Source: Saprospiraceae bacterium
GTDB lineage: Bacteria > Bacteroidota > Bacteroidia > Chitinophagales > Saprospiraceae
DNA length: 64,000 bases
Reading direction: 5' to 3'
Assembly: GCA_020627705.1 (NCBI GenBank)
Contig: JAHDGJ010000001.1
Location: 62,001 to 126,000, forward strand
Positions 60,701-64,000 of the stretch are shown one piece after another. A program made the translations under genes and the position numbers. The notes beneath the pieces are model-generated. The model was not told the origin of the DNA and made no database searches. It worked only from the letters and a program-made list of their open reading frames with translations. Every line of letters begins with the position of its first letter. Position 1 is the first letter of the stretch.

Positions 60701-62680
60701 ATGGACAAAAACGATTGGATTAAGTCAGGAATATTTTTAGCTGCCATTATTGTTACTGCATTCCTTTTTCCACGCTCGCAATATTTCAATTTTGATTATT
60801 CTAAGGCTTCACCTTGGGAGCATGAAGATTTGATTGCACCATATGATTTTGCCATGATTAAATCGGAGGTAGAGCTAGATGAAGAAAGGGCCAACATCCG
60901 AAAGTCATTTATACCCAATTATCAAAGATCTAACGAATCAAAAGATCAATACCTAGCTAAGCTCAATTGGAATTATGCACTAAACCCTATAGCTTATTCC
61001 ATTCTCGCAAACTCCTTCGATGCCGGAATTTATGATTCTGAGGAATTGACTAAATACAAGCAAGATAAAATTCGTGTCTATCAGGGAGGGAAAGAAGAGA
61101 TTATTCGTAAGTCCAATGTCTCGACTACTTCTACGGTGATCAATGCATTGTCTGATTTTGTTGCTCAGGATACTCTAGAATTGATTAATAAAAATTTAAA
61201 ACCAAACATAAGCCTAAATCTAGAGGCCAATCAAAAAGAATTGGCGGAGGCCTTAGAGGCAATTAATCAAGAGAAAGGGTTTATAAAAAAGGGAGAAATG
61301 ATCGCCCGAAAAGGGGATATAGTATCTGATGAACTGGCATTAAAGGTTGAAGCTCTTCAAAAGTCATTTAATACCGAACGGACCTCAGGAATAGCCAGCT
61401 GGTTGGTTTTTCTTGGATATATCTTGTTGACTTTTCTCATTTATGCGTCCCTGTTGTTTTTCATAAAAACACACTATCCCAAAATATATCAAGACAACAT
61501 AAAGATCGCTTTCATATTGATCTGGCCTATTCTTTTTGCTTTCTTAGTGAGCTTGGTCGAAAGTAATTCTCAACTAAGTACCTATATCATTCCATTTTGT
61601 ATTGTGCCCATAATTGTATCCAACTTCTATTCCAATAGATTGGCCCTCTTCATTCATATTGTTGTAGTACTCATTGCAAGTTTTTTATCTCGCCTAGGAT
61701 ATGAATTTACCTTTTTACAAATTTTGGCTGGAATTGTAACTGTTCTTATGGTATCTGAAACGCGGCAATGGAATCAATTTTTTAAAGCAATTGGGGTAAT
61801 TCTGTCTGTCTACTTTATTGGGTATCTAGGCTTAGAACTCATCAAAGAGGCTTCTATTTCAGAGGTGGGATATGATGTGTTTGGATGGCTTTTGATGAAT
61901 GGAATATTCTTACTGTTGGCCTATCCTTTTATTCCAATCATTGAAAGAATTTTTGGGTTTACTTCGTCCATAACCTTGGCAGAACTTTCTGACTTAAATA
62001 ATAAAATACTCAAGGATTTGTCGATTAATGCTCCGGGTACTTTTCAGCATTCATTGCAAGTTGCAAACCTAGCAGAAGCGGCAGTTAAAGAAATTGGAGG
62101 TGATTCTTTATTGACCAAAGTTGCAGGATTATATCACGACATTGGTAAAACTTCCAAAGCCGAATATTTTATCGAGAATCAAGACAACATTGAGTCTCCA
62201 CATAACAAGTTAACCAATATTGAAAGCGCAAGTATTATTATTAATCATGTTGCAGAGGGCATTAAAATTGCAAAGAAGGAAAAACTACCTCAAATAATTA
62301 TTGATTTTATCGAAACCCATCACGGTACTACGAGGGTCGAATACTTTTATCGTAAACAAAAAGAGGCTCAAAATTCTGGTCATGTAGATCAAGATCTTTT
62401 TACTTATCCAGGTCCGAAGCCAGTGACTAAGGAGCAAACCGTAATGATGATTGCTGATAGTATTGAGGCAGCTGGTAAAAGTTTAAAATCTCCGACCGGC
62501 CAGGATATAGATAAACTGGTGGATAAAATTATTGATCACAAAATTGACTCGGACCAACTGAGTCAATCAGAATTGACTTTTGATGATTTAGAAAAATGTG
62601 CTAAAGTGTTTAAGAAATTGCTTCGTTCTATTTACCACGTCCGAATCGAATATCCAGAAGAACAAGTTTCTAAGCCATAG
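60701..62680 (+). CDS. 7TM-HD domain phosphohydrolase (PgpH-like)
   Basis: A 659-residue inner-membrane protein. An N-terminal helix (about 9-24) is followed by a periplasmic 7TMR-HDED-like domain (about 30-225), seven helices (about 228-420), and a cytoplasmic HD domain with the first ligand H450 (FQHSLQVANLAEAAV) and the HDIGK motif at H479-D480, followed by INHVAEGIKIAKKEKLP and IIDFIETHHGTTRVEYFY. This is the architecture of PgpH, a cyclic di-AMP phosphodiesterase; activity on c-di-AMP is likely but not certain. Length is near the family norm. The stop overlaps the next converging gene by 11 bases. Confidence 0.92.
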   Translation: MDKNDWIKSGIFLAAIIVTAFLFPRSQYFNFDYSKASPWEHEDLIAPYDFAMIKSEVELDEERANIRKSFIPNYQRSNESKDQYLAKLNWNYALNPIAYSILANSFDAGIYDSEELTKYKQDKIRVYQGGKEEIIRKSNVSTTSTVINALSDFVAQDTLELINKNLKPNISLNLEANQKELAEALEAINQEKGFIKKGEMIARKGDIVSDELALKVEALQKSFNTERTSGIASWLVFLGYILLTFLIYASLLFFIKTHYPKIYQDNIKIAFILIWPILFAFLVSLVESNSQLSTYIIPFCIVPIIVSNFYSNRLALFIHIVVVLIASFLSRLGYEFTFLQILAGIVTVLMVSETRQWNQFFKAIGVILSVYFIGYLGLELIKEASISEVGYDVFGWLLMNGIFLLLAYPFIPIIERIFGFTSSITLAELSDLNNKILKDLSINAPGTFQHSLQVANLAEAAVKEIGGDSLLTKVAGLYHDIGKTSKAEYFIENQDNIESPHNKLTNIESASIIINHVAEGIKIAKKEKLPQIIIDFIETHHGTTRVEYFYRKQKEAQNSGHVDQDLFTYPGPKPVTKEQTVMMIADSIEAAGKSLKSPTGQDIDKLVDKIIDHKIDSDQLSQSELTFDDLEKCAKVFKKLLRSIYHVRIEYPEEQVSKP

Positions 62681-63242
62681 TGGTAGAGCTTTTCTTTGCG
62701 CCTAAAATTTGGGTCAACATTACATAGGCACCGAAGAAAATTCCACAGTAAAATAGGTTGCCAACTATGGTATTTTTTAGAAAAGGCAATCCCGCTCCAT
62801 AGCAAGCCATAAGGCCAGAAAAAGATTTAGGATAGACCCCTGGGACCAACCAAGAACCAAAATTGGAGATCACAAAAAAGATTAATGAAAAACCTAGTGA
62901 AGAAATTAAAACTCTTCGAAAGGTGATTTTCTTGAGGTAAAAATGGCCAATAACAACTGCTGATATAAAGGCAACATAAGTAGGTATCATATACTGAGAA
63001 AATAAAACAAAGCCCTCAGTTTGTGGATACCACATACGCAATACAGTATTATTTAAAATTAAGTCCGAAACAAACAATACTGCTAATGGTAGAACATATT
63101 TTAGATATTTAGTCACGATTACCGCTCCGGAAAGCAAAGCCATCGCACCCAATGGTGAAAAATTTGCAGGTTGAGGAGCTAATCTTAATGTGGAGGCAAC
63201 GACAATCAATAATGTTGCAAGCAACAAATTTTTGTTTTTCAT
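62670..63242 (-). CDS. DUF6580-like membrane protein
   Basis: A 190-residue polytopic inner-membrane protein with about five helices, including LLLATLLIVVASTLRL at the start and GNLFYCGIFFGAYVML near the end. The PANFSPLGAMALLSGA and SFSGLMACYGAGLPF blocks fit the DUF6580 family, a group with an ECF-transporter S-component-like appearance and no established substrate. Transcribed from a textbook promoter that leaves virtually no leader (separate entry). It converges on the 7TM-HD gene. The location just after a cobalamin gene may be coincidence. Confidence 0.75.
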   Translation of the reverse strand: MKNKNLLLATLLIVVASTLRLAPQPANFSPLGAMALLSGAVIVTKYLKYVLPLAVLFVSDLILNNTVLRMWYPQTEGFVLFSQYMIPTYVAFISAVVIGHFYLKKITFRRVLISSLGFSLIFFVISNFGSWLVPGVYPKSFSGLMACYGAGLPFLKNTIVGNLFYCGIFFGAYVMLTQILGAKKSSTTMA

Positions 63243-63246
63243 AATG

Positions 63247-63277
63247 CAAATTTAGAGATTTTATTTGCTGAACCAAA
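63247..63277 (-). promoter_or_regulatory. Bacteroidota-type promoter of the DUF6580 gene, leaderless
   Basis: On the minus strand TTTG (63274-63277), 19 bases, then TAAATTTG (63247-63254): exact match to both elements at the classical spacing. The ATG follows after 4 bases, so the start of transcription should fall at or within a few bases of the start codon. Confidence 0.75.
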
Positions 63278-63279
63278 CC

Positions 63280-63296
63280 CTACCCAAAAAGGGTAG
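63280..63296. promoter_or_regulatory. Inverted repeat between divergent promoters
   Basis: CTACCC / GGGTAG around an AAAAA spacer. It lies between the -33 elements of the divergent DUF6580 and CPBP promoters, at a place where a regulator could act on both. It may instead be chance; a 6-bp dyad is short. Confidence 0.4.
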
Positions 63297-63319
63297 TTTT
63301 CATAGCTGAATATTCTGTA

Positions 63320-63327
63320 TATCTTTG
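63320..63327 (+). promoter_or_regulatory. Candidate -7 element for the CPBP protease gene
   Basis: TATCTTTG matches TAnnTTTG and ends 20 bases before the CPBP ATG at 63348. TTTT occupies the -33 position (63297-63300) 19 bases upstream. Confidence 0.5.
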
Positions 63328-63347
63328 GGCTTTCGTAATAAAATTCT

Positions 63348-64000
63348 ATGTTTTTTAAGGTCAGTAAGGAGGGGAGACATGAATGGTGGCTGTATCTTGC
63401 TGGGGTGTTTTTTGTCCTTATGGGATATACCCTTGGCCAAATGCCTTTGAAGTATGCATTAGAAGCAGCGGCTAGTGCAGACCCCAATTTGGACGAATCA
63501 GATGTTTTAGCATTTGCATCAGATCCAGACTTTGCCAAATTTGGGATTGATTTAAATTTTGGATTTTTCCTTTTGCTTTTGATGTTTGTTGGGGCAAGCA
63601 TTGTTCTTTGGATTTTAGTTGTTCATTTTCATCGTCGAGAGTGGAAAACAGTGATCACCGCAAAGCCTAAAATCAATTTTAATAAAATATTATTTGGATT
63701 TGCTCTTTGGTTTGGATTTGGAATTTGTAGTGAAATTGCTATGTATGCATTCAATCCAGAAGATTATATTTTTAATCTTAATTGGAAATCTTTTGTTCCT
63801 CTGCTTATCATATGTCTAACCTTACTACCTATACAATCATCCTTTGAAGAAGTATTCTTTAGAGGATATCTAATGCAAGGGATCGGAAGAATTAGTAGGC
63901 ACAAATGGGTTCCTTTGCTTATAAGCTCTCTTTTGTTTGGACTTATTCATTCGGCAAACCCTGAAATTGAGAAGTTTGGGTTTTGGATAATGCAATTTTA
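63348..64000 (+). CDS. CPBP family intramembrane glutamic endopeptidase (3' truncated)
   Basis: Reads open from ATG 63348 to the window end (217 codons), so it is the N-terminal part of a polytopic membrane protein. Hydrophobic helices at about 13-28, 73-95 and beyond precede the family motifs: SFEEVFFRGYLMQ (the catalytic EExxxR) and FGLIHSANPE, with its histidine. CPBP proteases act on prenylated or other membrane proteins, or serve as immunity-type proteins; role here unknown. The region between the first two helices (SDPDFAKFGIDLNF area) is acidic and periplasmic. It is divergent from the DUF6580 gene. Confidence 0.88.
   Translation, partial: MFFKVSKEGRHEWWLYLAGVFFVLMGYTLGQMPLKYALEAAASADPNLDESDVLAFASDPDFAKFGIDLNFGFFLLLLMFVGASIVLWILVVHFHRREWKTVITAKPKINFNKILFGFALWFGFGICSEIAMYAFNPEDYIFNLNWKSFVPLLIICLTLLPIQSSFEEVFFRGYLMQGIGRISRHKWVPLLISSLLFGLIHSANPEIEKFGFWIMQF

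Noticed and set aside
1-64000. Mobile elements, prophage, integrons, toxin-antitoxin pairs
   Set aside because: No transposase, integrase, terminal repeats or abrupt composition change was seen; the window looks like ordinary core chromosome.

Overview
The window is an unbroken stretch of core chromosome from a member of the Bacteroidota, probably a Saprospiria-like or similar environmental lineage (the class is my inference). The evidence is: type A and type B C-terminal sorting domains of the type IX secretion system (T9SS), a PorP/SprF plus PorE-like pair, DUF4252, DUF4465 and DUF3822 proteins, an AT-rich sequence, few strong Shine-Dalgarno sites, and several -7 elements of the Bacteroidota form TAnnTTTG. 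I see no insertion sequence, prophage, CRISPR array, rRNA or tRNA. No gene-free stretch exceeds 300 bases.

Layout. 1-6588: end of an oligopeptide-type ABC binding protein, a dockerin-bearing redoxin, lipB, an orphan phosphoribosyltransferase, a membrane Fe-S/heterodisulfide-reductase-like pair with a third conserved gene, a small lipoprotein and a thiamine-binding-like protein. 6785-16734: a three-gene surface module (PorP/SprF barrel, PorE-like periplasmic linker, 2160-residue type B sorted repeat protein). 16739-19737: yajC, aroK, trxB, fbaA. 19792-22269: a membrane protein and a six-repeat DUF1508 membrane protein converge on a bidirectional terminator. 22369-25337: dnaG and tsaD. 25426-32275: DUF3822, rsmD, argS, glnS, pyrR, pyrB. 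32368-33798: a TlpA-family thioredoxin lipid-free secreted protein.

33785-40947 (minus strand) is a tightly packed four-gene operon behind a cobalamin riboswitch: a BtuB-like TonB-dependent receptor, a T9SS-sorted DUF4465 protein, a VPS10/BNR-propeller protein and a serine hydrolase. 41014-43767 (minus) is an ECF sigma factor, a probable anti-sigma factor and three DUF4252 paralogues, ended by a good terminator that abuts the riboswitch promoter. 43890-48156: an LptF/G permease, xseB, xseA and sucC. 48243-57975: a secreted M43 metalloprotease, mdh, a peroxiredoxin-like protein, a secreted unknown, a TonB-like protein, an NhaC antiporter with an unusual extracytoplasmic extension, and a secreted FG-GAP protein. 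57972-64000: a YggS-type PLP protein, a deoxynucleoside kinase, an ABC ATPase, a PduO-type cobalamin adenosyltransferase, a 7TM-HD phosphohydrolase, a DUF6580 membrane protein and a truncated CPBP protease.

How it fits together. Four proteins carry T9SS sorting domains (type A: DUF4465, M43, FG-GAP; type B: the giant repeat protein), and the PorP/PorE pair is a plausible anchor for the last. Vitamin B12 appears twice: regulated uptake at 33785-40947 and cofactor adenosylation at 60113. No clearly undescribed system is proved by the sequence. The strongest candidates for a new system are the enlarged B12-regulated operon and the 250-residue supermodule protein with its linked export genes.
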